DNA of 63,628 bases, from assembly GCF_018918045.1 (NCBI RefSeq), contig NZ_JAHLPU010000071.1, positions 1 through 63,628 of the forward strand, written 5' to 3'. How positions within the stretch are numbered: position 1 is the stretch's first letter; each line of letters begins with the position of its first letter. Made by a program: the position numbers and the translations under genes. Below, one piece after another: positions 48,125-56,424 of this stretch. Source of the stretch: Pseudoflavonifractor sp. MSJ-30. Its GTDB lineage: Bacteria > Bacillota > Clostridia > Oscillospirales > Oscillospiraceae. The notes under the pieces are model-generated. The model was not told the origin of the DNA and ran no database searches. It was given only the letters and a program-made list of their open reading frames with translations.

Positions 48125-49018
48125 ATGGATGCTTCCTGGCAGGCCTTTTTGGAAGTGCTTCCAATGTGGATGCGCGGGGACGTGGACAGGCTTGGGCGGA
48201 AGGACTTGCGGCAGCTGCGGCTGCGTATGGGAGACCGGCCTATATTGGAGCTGGGAGACCGGGTCTGGCGGCTGGAACGGGTGACAGAAGGGCGGGACCT
48301 GGATTTCTGCGTCAATGCCGCCAGCAATTATTCTCCCTGGTCCGTGGACTCGGCCCGGGAGGGCTTTCTGACCATTCCGGGCGGCCACAGGCTGGGCCTT
48401 TGCGGCCAGACCATCGTCAAGGAGGATCGCGTAACGGGCTTTCGGAAGGTAAGCTCTCTGTGTCTTCGGGTGGCACGGGATCTGAAGAACGTGGCCCCGA
48501 AGGATTGCGCCGCTCTTGGTTCCGTACTGATATTGGGCGCTCCGGGCTGGGGAAAGACTACCCTGCTGCGGGATCTTTGCCGGAATTTATCCGTGTTGAG
48601 CGCCGTGGCAGTGGTGGACAGCCGCAGGGAACTGTTTCCGGAGGGCTTTGACAGCGGCGGGGGAATGGATATCCTCTCCGGATGCGACAAAGAAATCGGC
48701 ATGGAAATGGTTCTCAGGACCATGGCGCCGGACTATATTGCCATAGACGAGGTCACAGCCCAGGCAGATGCCCAGGCTCTGATTCGCGCGGGGGGATGCG
48801 GCGTGCGGCTGCTGGCAACGGCCCACGCCGCGTCACTGGAGGATCTGCGGCAGCGCCCATGCTACAGGCCCCTTTTGGAAGGAGGCCTGTTCCAAACGGT
48901 GCTGCTTTTACACAAGGACAAGTCATATCGCCGGGAAAGGATGGACGTATGGAAGAGTACAAATGGATCGGGGCTGTGCTGGTCATCGGCGGCTGTGGAG
49001 GCTTCGGGTTTTCCGTAG
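48125..49018 (+). CDS. spoIIIAA: Stage III sporulation protein AA
   Basis: 297 aa. ATPase of the SpoIIIA-SpoIIQ channel: GAPGWGKTTLLRD with Walker A Lys144, VVDSRRELFPEG near 165, and YIAIDEVTAQADAQAL Walker B near 215, in the GspE/VirB11-like order. Mother-cell side of the engulfing membrane. GGAGGGGATGCC precedes the ATG. First of eight genes, spoIIIAA-AH, spaced by overlaps. Its last 70 nt overlap spoIIIAB, more than usual. Confidence 0.95.
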   Translation: MDASWQAFLEVLPMWMRGDVDRLGRKDLRQLRLRMGDRPILELGDRVWRLERVTEGRDLDFCVNAASNYSPWSVDSAREGFLTIPGGHRLGLCGQTIVKEDRVTGFRKVSSLCLRVARDLKNVAPKDCAALGSVLILGAPGWGKTTLLRDLCRNLSVLSAVAVVDSRRELFPEGFDSGGGMDILSGCDKEIGMEMVLRTMAPDYIAIDEVTAQADAQALIRAGGCGVRLLATAHAASLEDLRQRPCYRPLLEGGLFQTVLLLHKDKSYRRERMDVWKSTNGSGLCWSSAAVEASGFP

Positions 49019-49464
49019 CCCGGGAGGCCATCCGGCAGGAACGGCTGCTGCGGCAGCTGCTGGAAAACCTGGACTTTATGGAAAGCGAGCTGCGCTACCG
49101 CCTGACACCGCTTCCGGAGCTGTTCCAGCTTTGCGCCCTGCGGTCCAATGGCTGCCTGAAGCGGCTGTTTCTGGATATGTCCGGAGAGCTGGACAAGCAC
49201 ACGGAGCCGCAGGTGGAGGTATGCCTGCGAAATGCTCTGGACGCGAATCCCGCCATTCCCGGCAGAATCCGAAGACGAATCTATCAGTTAGGCAGGAATC
49301 TGGGCAGGTTTAATCTGGAAGGGCAGCTGCAGGGCATCGAAAGCGCAAGGGAGGGCTGCAGGCGGGAGCTGCGGGAGCTGGAACGGAACCGGCAGGAACG
49401 GCTGCGCGGCTACCGGACATTAGGTCTCTGTGCCGGTGCGGCTTTGGCGGTACTGCTTTTCTAA
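48949..49464 (+). CDS. spoIIIAB: Stage III sporulation protein AB
   Basis: 171 aa starting MEEYKWIGAVLVIGGCGGFGFSVA. One membrane helix at each end with a helical middle (RLLRQLLENLDFMESELRYRLTPLPELF near 32-60), the GspF-like pattern of SpoIIIAB. Part of the channel's inner platform. Overlaps spoIIIAA by 70 nt. Confidence 0.92.
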   Translation: MEEYKWIGAVLVIGGCGGFGFSVAREAIRQERLLRQLLENLDFMESELRYRLTPLPELFQLCALRSNGCLKRLFLDMSGELDKHTEPQVEVCLRNALDANPAIPGRIRRRIYQLGRNLGRFNLEGQLQGIESAREGCRRELRELERNRQERLRGYRTLGLCAGAALAVLLF

Positions 49465-49469
49465 AACCT

Positions 49470-49664
49470 ATGGATATTGACCTGATTTTTAAGATCGCGG
49501 CCATCGGCATTATCGTTTCCATCCTCAATCAGGTACTCTCCCGCTCCGGCCGGGAGGAGCAGGCCACCATGACCACTTTGGCAGGTCTGGTGGTTGTCCT
49601 GATGATGGTCGCCCAGAAAATCGCCGAGCTGTTCGATCTGGTGAAGACCCTGTTTGAGTTCTGA
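49470..49664 (+). CDS. spoIIIAC: Stage III sporulation protein AC
   Basis: 64 aa, two helices with a polar turn (NQVLSRSGREEQATM). The length and sequence match SpoIIIAC. Stop overlaps the spoIIIAD start by 1 nt. Confidence 0.95.
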   Translation: MDIDLIFKIAAIGIIVSILNQVLSRSGREEQATMTTLAGLVVVLMMVAQKIAELFDLVKTLFEF

Positions 49665-50059
49665 TGGAGCTGTTTTTCAAGGGGGCCGCCGGGATTCTGC
49701 TGGCTGCGGTGCTGGAGCTGGCTCTGAAAAAACAGGAAAAGGATGTCTCAACGGCACTGACGGCTGCGGTGATCGCTATGGCGGCAGCGATCATCCTGCG
49801 GCTGCTGGAGCCGGTGCTGGGGCTGCTGGACAGGCTTCAGGCTTTAGGCAATCTGAATGGGGATACGATGGAACTGCTTCTGAAGGCCACGGGCATTGGA
49901 CTGACAGCGGAGGTTGGGGGCTATGTCTGTGCTGACGCGGGAAACGCTGCACTGGCCAAGCTGGTACATCTTTTGGGCACGGCGGCGATCCTGTGCCTGT
50001 CTGTGCCCATGTTTACGGCGCTGTTGGAGTGCATTCTGGAAATGGTGGGATATACTTGA
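49664..50059 (+). CDS. spoIIIAD: Stage III sporulation protein AD
   Basis: 131 aa with four hydrophobic helices; the first half resembles SpoIIIAC (KKQEKDVSTALTAAVIAMAAAIILRLLEP). Membrane part of the channel. ATG overlaps the previous stop (TGATG). Confidence 0.95.
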   Translation: MELFFKGAAGILLAAVLELALKKQEKDVSTALTAAVIAMAAAIILRLLEPVLGLLDRLQALGNLNGDTMELLLKATGIGLTAEVGGYVCADAGNAALAKLVHLLGTAAILCLSVPMFTALLECILEMVGYT

Positions 50060-51093
50060 GAAGATTATGCGCAATGCTGCTTTTGCTGTGCCTGTTTATC
50101 CTGCCCGTATCGGCGGAGATCACCGCGCCGCAGGTGCCGGAGGCGGGCCGGAAGCTGATGCCCGACCAGACGGAGAGCTTTTCCGACGGCCTGCGGCATA
50201 TTCTCAAAGAATTGCTGCCCATCCTTCGGCCGGAACTGGATCAGGGACTGCTGACCGGGGCGGGGCTTGTGGCGGTGTGTCTGCTGCTGTCTTTGGTATC
50301 GGCGGATGGCGCCCCTGTTGGACGGACGGTGGAGCTGGTAGGAGCCGTGTCCATTGCCGCCTTGCTGCTGGGCAATGCTCATACCATGATTCGTATGGCG
50401 GCAGACACCGTTACGGAAATGAGCGAGTATGAAAAGCTGCTGCTCCCGGCGGTGACGGCTGCCATGGCCGCCCAGGGGGGCATCAATTCGGCAACGGCCC
50501 TTTATGCCGGTTCGGCCCTTTTCAACACGGTGCTCAGCGCGCTTCTGGGAAAGCTTTTACTGCCGGTGCAGTATCTTTATCTTGCCGCGGCCACGGCCGG
50601 AGCGGCACTGGGAAATGATACCCTGAAAAGCCTGAAGAATCTGCTGAAGGGTATGATTTTATGGTGTATGAAGACCCTGCTTTCCCTCTTTACAGCCTAC
50701 CTGGGAATTACAGGGGTGGTCTCCGGCAGCGCGGACGCGGCGGTGGTCAAGGCCGCGAAAACCACGATCTCCACGCTGATCCCCATCGTGGGCGGCATCT
50801 TGTCCGACGCATCCGAAGCGGTGTTGGTGGGGGCGGGGATGCTGCGCGGCGCAGTGGGAATTTACGGGATATTGGCCATTCTGGCTGTGTTTTTAGGGCC
50901 TTTTTCCAGAATCGGCGTGCAGTTCCTGATTCTGAAAGGAGCAGGGGCCTTGTGCGGCCTGTTCGGCGGCAAGAGCGCCACAGGGTTGATCGACGACTTT
51001 GGAGACGTCATGCGGATGCTGCTGGCCATGACCGGGGGCATGTGTCTTCTGCTGTTGGTGAGCTCGGTGTGCTTTTTGAAGGGGGTGGGCTGA
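50056..51093 (+). CDS. spoIIIAE: Stage III sporulation protein AE
   Basis: 345 aa. I use the TTG at 50056, which overlaps the spoIIIAD stop and gives a signal-like N-terminus (RRLCAMLLLLCLFILPVSA). About seven more helices follow between 90 and 345; ATLYAGSALFNTVLSALLGKLLLPVQYLYL-type segment near 150 and GPFSRIGVQFLILKGAGALCGLFGGK near 275 are conserved. The largest membrane protein of the complex. Stop overlaps the next ATG. Confidence 0.93.
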   Translation: MRRLCAMLLLLCLFILPVSAEITAPQVPEAGRKLMPDQTESFSDGLRHILKELLPILRPELDQGLLTGAGLVAVCLLLSLVSADGAPVGRTVELVGAVSIAALLLGNAHTMIRMAADTVTEMSEYEKLLLPAVTAAMAAQGGINSATALYAGSALFNTVLSALLGKLLLPVQYLYLAAATAGAALGNDTLKSLKNLLKGMILWCMKTLLSLFTAYLGITGVVSGSADAAVVKAAKTTISTLIPIVGGILSDASEAVLVGAGMLRGAVGIYGILAILAVFLGPFSRIGVQFLILKGAGALCGLFGGKSATGLIDDFGDVMRMLLAMTGGMCLLLLVSSVCFLKGVG

Positions 51094-51551
51094 TGGCCGG
51101 AAAATATGTGCTGTCTCTGGTGACGGCTGCTTTGGCCGGCGGCGTTCTGACAGGTATTCTGCCGGAGAACAGCGGCGGCAAGCTCATACGGCTCCTCTGT
51201 GGTGTGTTTCTGCTGACGGCGGTTTTGCGGCCTGTGGCAGCCCTGGAACTGCCGGATCTGAGTGCATGGATGTCAGGCTTCGAGGCGGATGCCCAGACGG
51301 CTGTCCGGGAAGGGGAGGACTATCTGGCCGGGGAAAAAAGAAGGGTCATAAGACAGCGTCTGGAAACATATATCTTGGACAAAGCGAAAGGCATGGGCCT
51401 GACGCTTTCCGTGGAGGTATCGCTGACAGAGGATAATCTGCCTCAGTCCGTAAGGCTGACGGGGGATTACACCCGGGAACAGAGGGACAGCCTGACGTAC
51501 ATTCTGAAAACGGAGCTGGGGATCCCGGAGGCGCGGCAGCTATGGCAATAA
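51093..51551 (+). CDS. spoIIIAF: Stage III sporulation protein AF
   Basis: 152 aa: two N-terminal helices (YVLSLVTAALAGGVLTGIL and LIRLLCGVFLLTAVLRPV), then a soluble domain from about 65 that resembles the ring-building motif of SpoIIIAG. Start ATG overlaps the previous stop; the end overlaps spoIIIAG by 10 nt. Confidence 0.92.
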   Translation: MAGKYVLSLVTAALAGGVLTGILPENSGGKLIRLLCGVFLLTAVLRPVAALELPDLSAWMSGFEADAQTAVREGEDYLAGEKRRVIRQRLETYILDKAKGMGLTLSVEVSLTEDNLPQSVRLTGDYTREQRDSLTYILKTELGIPEARQLWQ

Positions 51552-52024
51552 ATCGGGAGGAAATCAGGGCCTTTTTCAAAAAGAGCCGGGCCGCCGCGCT
51601 GGTTCTGCTGTGCGGCGTCTTCCTGATGTGCCTGCCCGGCGGAAAGAAAGAGACGCAAGTGGCCCAGCCTGCCGGGGAGGTCCGGGAGCAGACCATGGAG
51701 GCGGCGCTGGAGGAGATCCTGTCTCAGGTGGCGGGGGCAGGTTCCGTCCGGGTACTCCTCTCGGGGCAGACCTCTGAAATCACGCGCTTTCAGACAGACG
51801 AAACCGGGGACGGCGAGAACCTGCGGCAGGAGACAGTCCTGATCACGGGGGATAACCGTGTGCAGACGGCCCTGGTACGGCAGACAGAAGCGCCGACCTA
51901 CCGGGGGGCGATTATTGTCTGCCAGGGGGCGGATTCTCCGGCGGTGCGGCTGGCCATTGTGAAGGCGGTAGCGGCAGCCACAGGGCTGACGACCAATCGA
52001 ATTACCGTACTCAAAATGAAGTAG
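51542..52024 (+). CDS. spoIIIAG: Stage III sporulation protein AG
   Basis: 160 aa. A membrane helix at 17-35 is followed by the ring-building domain (residues 60-160): LEEILSQVAGAGSVRVLLSG and PTYRGAIIVCQGADSPAVRLAIVKAVAAATGL, as in the SpoIIIAG ring of the channel. In B. subtilis a 30-mer ring; expected to do the same here. Confidence 0.94.
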   Translation: MAINREEIRAFFKKSRAAALVLLCGVFLMCLPGGKKETQVAQPAGEVREQTMEAALEEILSQVAGAGSVRVLLSGQTSEITRFQTDETGDGENLRQETVLITGDNRVQTALVRQTEAPTYRGAIIVCQGADSPAVRLAIVKAVAAATGLTTNRITVLKMK

Positions 52025-52036
52025 GGGGGCTTTTTT

Positions 52037-52594
52037 GTGAAAATCTGGAAGAAGAATCTCATTGCGGCGGCAATCCTGGTAACGGTCTGCGCGGGAATCT
52101 ATGTGAACTGGCTCTATGCCGGAAAGCAGCAGACCCAAAGCCTGGACGAGACCCTGGACACCCAGAAGGTCATGGGCGACGATACCCTGGACCTCAGCGA
52201 GGACATGTCTGCCATCCTGACGGGGCAGACGGACCAGACCACGGCAGACAGCTATTTTGCCTCGGTGCGCCTTTCCCGCCAGCAGGCAAGGGACGATGCC
52301 ATCAACCTCCTGCAGGAGGCTGCCAGTGTGGAGGGCGACAGTAAGGCCGCAGAATCCGCCGCCAGTCTGGAGGACATTGTTCAGACGGCCCTCAGCGAAG
52401 CCCAGATCGAAAGTCTGATTATCGCCAAGGGCTATGCGGACTGCGTAGCCTATATGACGGGCTCCGGCATCTCCGTGGCAGTTTCCGCGCCGGAAGACGG
52501 CCTGCAGGAGCAGGATGTGGCGGTCATCGCGGACGTGGTCATGAGCCAGTCCGGCTACGGACTGGACAGCATCCGGGTTGTCGAGGTACGCTGA
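52037..52594 (+). CDS. spoIIIAH: Stage III sporulation protein AH
   Basis: 185 aa from a GTG (weak GGGGGGC upstream). Membrane helix at 8-27 (IAAAILVTVCAGIYVNWLYAG), an acidic linker, and a C-terminal YscJ/FliF-like domain (QARDDAINLLQEAA near 80, ... VAVIADVVMSQSGYGLDSIRVVEV to the end). It meets SpoIIQ across the gap between the membranes. Last gene of the operon. Confidence 0.94.
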   Translation: MKIWKKNLIAAAILVTVCAGIYVNWLYAGKQQTQSLDETLDTQKVMGDDTLDLSEDMSAILTGQTDQTTADSYFASVRLSRQQARDDAINLLQEAASVEGDSKAAESAASLEDIVQTALSEAQIESLIIAKGYADCVAYMTGSGISVAVSAPEDGLQEQDVAVIADVVMSQSGYGLDSIRVVEVR

Positions 52595-52615
52595 AGTCCA
52601 CCTGAATTTGTGAAT

Positions 52616-52673
52616 AGCGCCGCTGCTGCGGGAATCGGTTCCTCTGGAATGCCGATTTCTGTGGGGCGGCGCT
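52616..52673 (+). terminator. Terminator after spoIIIAH
   Basis: AGCGCCGC pairs with GCGGCGCT, with an inner AATCGG/CCGATT stem; T6 follows. Confidence 0.9.
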
Positions 52674-52757
52674 TTTTTGCGGGAAAAATAGGGGTAGAAA
52701 TTTAGGCTGGTTTATGCTATTATAAAGTGAAATGATTATGTAAAGGAGGCGGCGAGC

Positions 52758-53588
52758 GTGACCTGGCTGCAAAATATCCTCTATGGTTTTCTGTCCGGTA
52801 TGGCGGAGATCCTGCCGATTTCCTCCCGGGCCCACGGCATTTTGCTGCTGAAGATCTTCGGCGCCTCCGGCAGCAGCGATTTGATGCTGCTTCTGATGCA
52901 CCTGGGCATTTTGCTGGCTTTATATAAAACCTGTCATCCTCAGCTTACGAGAATCAACCGGGCCCTGGCTCTGGCGCGGATTCCCAAAAAACGACGCAGA
53001 AGACCTCTGGACACCAGGAGCCTTATGGATTTTCGCCTGCTTCGGACCATGGTCATTCCTGTGATTCCCGCGTTTTTTCTGTATAACGCGACGACCGGTC
53101 TGGTGAGCCATACCTGGGCCATCGCCCTGTTCCTGATTCTGAACGGCCTGATTCTGTACTTACCTCAGTATCTGCCTTCAGGCAACAAGGATTCCCGGAC
53201 CATGAGCCGGGTGGACGGTCTGCTCATTGGTCTGGGCGGGGCGCTTTCTGTGCTGCCCGGCATTTCCGGCATCGGCGCCATGGTGTCCATTGGCTCCGTC
53301 TGCGGTGTGGATAAAAAGTATGCTTTGGAAAATGCTATGGCCGTAGGCATTGTGATTTCTGCCTGCACCGTGGTCTGCGATGCCCTGCGCATTATCTCCG
53401 GCGGCCTGGAGGGACTGACCTTTTCCATTGTGCTGGCCTATCTGTGTGCTGCTCTGGCCAGCTTTTTCGGTGGGCTTCTGGGAGTAAAGCTGCTGCGGTC
53501 CATTGTGGAGGAGCATGGCTTTTCCGTATTCGCCTTTTATTGCTGGGGCCTTGCCCTGTTTACGTTCTTTTTGAGTCTTGTCGCGTAA
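52758..53588 (+). CDS. Atypical UppP/BacA-family membrane protein
   Basis: 276 aa from a GTG with AAAGGAGG upstream. About eight helices. The first UppP motif is present (SGMAEILPISSRAHGILL, residues 14-31, with the Glu and SSxxH), but the second, normally PGxSRSG, reads PGISGIG: Gly171 replaces the conserved Arg. SGIGAMVSIGSVCGVD and the C-terminal half otherwise follow the family. It may be a poor phosphatase or have another lipid substrate. Between the spoIIIA operon and the SpoIIIE/FtsK gene, with its own leader. Confidence 0.82.
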   Translation: MTWLQNILYGFLSGMAEILPISSRAHGILLLKIFGASGSSDLMLLLMHLGILLALYKTCHPQLTRINRALALARIPKKRRRRPLDTRSLMDFRLLRTMVIPVIPAFFLYNATTGLVSHTWAIALFLILNGLILYLPQYLPSGNKDSRTMSRVDGLLIGLGGALSVLPGISGIGAMVSIGSVCGVDKKYALENAMAVGIVISACTVVCDALRIISGGLEGLTFSIVLAYLCAALASFFGGLLGVKLLRSIVEEHGFSVFAFYCWGLALFTFFLSLVA

Positions 53589-53603
53589 TGTTGGAGGATC
53601 CTT

Positions 53604-56333
53604 ATGGCAGAGAAGAAACAGTCTACACGGGCGGACAGAGCCGCCGCCAGTTCTACGAAAAAACCTGCCGCCGGTAAAACCGGCGGCAAATCTACCCCGC
53701 CTAAAAAGAAAAATCCCGAAAAGGTCAAAAAGTCCAATCGGGACTTTGCGGGCGGATTATCTCCCAATGTGCTGATCGCCGTGCTGTGCGTGATACTCTT
53801 TGTCCTGTTCCTGGTTATTGCCATCAATCCGGATGGGGCCTTGCTGAAGGCGCTGAAATATGTGATTCTGGGCTTGCTGGGCGAAGTGGGCTTCTATTTT
53901 TCCATTCCGGCGCTGCTATTTCTGTTCATTATCCAGGTTTTTGGCCGGAAGCGGAAGACGACCATGCGCAGCGTCTGCGTGATTGCTTTCGTTTTCTTGA
54001 GCGGCAGTATTTACCACCTGATCGTGCAGAAGCAGGGCATGGCGGAAGGCATTAAAGTCATTTCGGATCTCTACACCGGCGGCTCCCTCGGCACCACCGG
54101 GGGCGTTCTCTGCGGTGGTCTGGCCATGCTGGTCCGCTGGGCCTGCGGCAGTGTGATTGCCTATTTGATTCTGGGCATTGCCGCGGTGCTGACGCTTTTG
54201 GGATCCATGCAGATTACCATTCCCAGCATTATCAAGGCCATTGCGGACCGCCCCCGGGAGGAGGATTGGGAGGAAGAAGAGGACGATTATGTGGAGCCTG
54301 CCGCGGCAGTGGTGAACCACATCGCCAATAAGCGCATCGAGCAGAAGCGGAAAAAGCAGGCCCCCCCTGTCCAGATGACCATTGACGAGATCGTTCCTCA
54401 GGAGCTGCCGAAGCCCCAGAAGCCGCAGAAGCAGATGCATCCTGCGGCGCAGACCGCCCCGGAAGCTGTCTCCAATACTGGAACGCCGTCCCGGGGCGCG
54501 GACGTGATGAATACCATCGATCTGGATATCGATTCCCCGGTCTATCCGGCTGCTCAGAGCGTGAAAAAGGGTATCCCTGTAGAGAAGACTCCCGCGGAGC
54601 AGGAGCCGCCCAAGCGGAAACCGGAACCCAGACAGGAACCGAAGACCGAACCCATCCCTCAGAAAATGCCGCCGCTTGTGAAGGAACAGATAAAGAAAAT
54701 GCCTGCTGTCCTCATGGAGGACGAGCAAACCGGCGAGAAGCCCGGCAAAGTGACGACCAGGGACGCCGCGGAGTCCGCAAAGCAGGTGGCCGCGGAGATC
54801 GCCCAGGGCAGCGCCGCGGAACAGCAGACCTACCGTTTCCCGCCCATTGAGCTGCTGCGCCGTCCGGCGGGGATAAGCGCAGACGGCACAGAGGAAATGC
54901 GGGAGAATTCCCGCCGCCTGAATGAAACGCTGGCCTCCTTCCACATCGACGCCCATATCATCAATGTCACCCGGGGCCCCAGCGTAACCCGGTATGAGGT
55001 GGAACTGGACAAGGGCGTGCGTCTCAGCAAGCTGACCGGCTGCGCCGATGACATTGCCCTGAGCCTGGGCGCTTCCGGTGTGCGAATTGCCGCCGTGCCC
55101 GGGAAAATATCCATTGTGGGCATCGAAGTGCCCAATCGCACCGTGACCACCGTGTCCCTGCGGGAGGTCATCGATTCGCCGGCCTTCGCGCAGGCCAAGG
55201 GCAAGTCCTCCTTCTCCGTGGGCAAGGATATTGCGGGCAACTGCATTGTGGGCAACATCGCGAAAATGCCCCATATGCTGATCGCCGGTACCACCGGCTC
55301 CGGTAAATCCGTCTGTATGAACTCCATTATCATCAGCCTGCTCTACAAGGCCGGCCCCGAGGATGTGAAGCTCATTATGGTGGACCCCAAGATGGTGGAA
55401 CTGGGCATCTACAATGGCATCCCTCAGTTGCTGATCCCCGTGGTGACGGACCCCAAGAAAGCCGCCGGTTCTCTGCAATGGGCGGTGACGGAAATGCTGC
55501 GGCGCTATAAGCTCATGTCCGATGCCGGAGTCCGGGATCTGGAATCCTACAACAGCATCGTTGCCAACGAGGAGGGCGGCCAGAAGCTGCCCCAGATCAT
55601 CGTCATCATTGATGAGCTGGCCGATCTGATGCTGGTTGCCGCCAAGGAGGTTGAGGATTCCATCTGCCGTATTGCCCAGATGGGCCGTGCTTCCGGTATG
55701 CACCTGATTATCGCCACCCAGCGTCCTTCCGCGGATGTGATCACCGGCCTGATGAAGGCCAATATCCCCTCGAGAATTGCTTTCTCTGTGGCCTCCGCCA
55801 TGGAATCCCGGATCATCCTGGATACCCAGGGGGCGGAAAAGCTGGTCGGCAAGGGCGATATGCTCTATGCGCCCATCGGCTGCGGCAAGCCTCTGCGTGT
55901 TCAGGGCTGCTTCGTTACGGACAGCGAGGTGGAAGCTGTGGCCAGCTTTGTGAAGGACAACTATACGGCAGACTACAACCAGCAGGTGCTGGAGGAGATC
56001 GAGAAGAAGGCCCAGCAGACCGGCAAGGGCGGCAAGGGTGCTTCCGCCGACCCGGAACCCAATGACGCCGAGCTGGAGGGGGACGAAATGCTTCCCGCTG
56101 CCGTGGAGGTGATTCTGGAAACAGGACAGGCATCTGTCTCCATGCTCCAGCGCAGGCTGAAGCTGGGCTACGCCCGGGCGGCCCGCATCGTGGACGAGAT
56201 GGAGGAAAAGGGCATCGTCGGCCCCTTCCAGGGCTCCAAACCCCGGGATATCCTCATCACCAAAGAGCAGTGGGCCGCCAGAAACGGCGATGTGCCCATG
56301 GATGAGGACGGCGTTCCGGAGGAATTGGATTGA
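53604..56333 (+). CDS. FtsK/SpoIIIE-family DNA translocase
   Basis: 909 aa, TTGGAGGA before the ATG. A Lys-rich tail, four membrane helices (50-205), a long Pro/Gln/Lys linker (240-420), the alpha/beta motor with Walker A G562TTGSGKS569 and IIVIIDELADLML near 670, and a C-terminal gamma winged helix (SMLQRRLKLGYARAARIVDEMEEKGIVG) that reads chromosome-orienting sequences. It pumps DNA through the division or sporulation septum; SpoIIIE and FtsK cannot be told apart here, though sporulation genes are close. Confidence 0.94.
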   Translation: MAEKKQSTRADRAAASSTKKPAAGKTGGKSTPPKKKNPEKVKKSNRDFAGGLSPNVLIAVLCVILFVLFLVIAINPDGALLKALKYVILGLLGEVGFYFSIPALLFLFIIQVFGRKRKTTMRSVCVIAFVFLSGSIYHLIVQKQGMAEGIKVISDLYTGGSLGTTGGVLCGGLAMLVRWACGSVIAYLILGIAAVLTLLGSMQITIPSIIKAIADRPREEDWEEEEDDYVEPAAAVVNHIANKRIEQKRKKQAPPVQMTIDEIVPQELPKPQKPQKQMHPAAQTAPEAVSNTGTPSRGADVMNTIDLDIDSPVYPAAQSVKKGIPVEKTPAEQEPPKRKPEPRQEPKTEPIPQKMPPLVKEQIKKMPAVLMEDEQTGEKPGKVTTRDAAESAKQVAAEIAQGSAAEQQTYRFPPIELLRRPAGISADGTEEMRENSRRLNETLASFHIDAHIINVTRGPSVTRYEVELDKGVRLSKLTGCADDIALSLGASGVRIAAVPGKISIVGIEVPNRTVTTVSLREVIDSPAFAQAKGKSSFSVGKDIAGNCIVGNIAKMPHMLIAGTTGSGKSVCMNSIIISLLYKAGPEDVKLIMVDPKMVELGIYNGIPQLLIPVVTDPKKAAGSLQWAVTEMLRRYKLMSDAGVRDLESYNSIVANEEGGQKLPQIIVIIDELADLMLVAAKEVEDSICRIAQMGRASGMHLIIATQRPSADVITGLMKANIPSRIAFSVASAMESRIILDTQGAEKLVGKGDMLYAPIGCGKPLRVQGCFVTDSEVEAVASFVKDNYTADYNQQVLEEIEKKAQQTGKGGKGASADPEPNDAELEGDEMLPAAVEVILETGQASVSMLQRRLKLGYARAARIVDEMEEKGIVGPFQGSKPRDILITKEQWAARNGDVPMDEDGVPEELD

Positions 56334-56337
56334 GCAT

Positions 56338-56368
56338 AACAGGAGCGGTGAAAAATGCCGCTCCTGTT
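56338..56368 (+). terminator. Terminator after the translocase gene
   Basis: AACAGGAGCGG pairs with CCGCTCCTGTT; a T-run follows. Confidence 0.9.
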
Positions 56369-56424
56369 GTTTTTTTGCGCCGTCTGTGATAAACTAGAGC
56401 AAAATGATGGACGGAGGAAACCCT

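Noticed and set aside
53916..55703. 595-codon open frame antisense to the DNA translocase gene
   Set aside because: His/Gly-rich nonsense product; the sense strand holds the Walker motifs.
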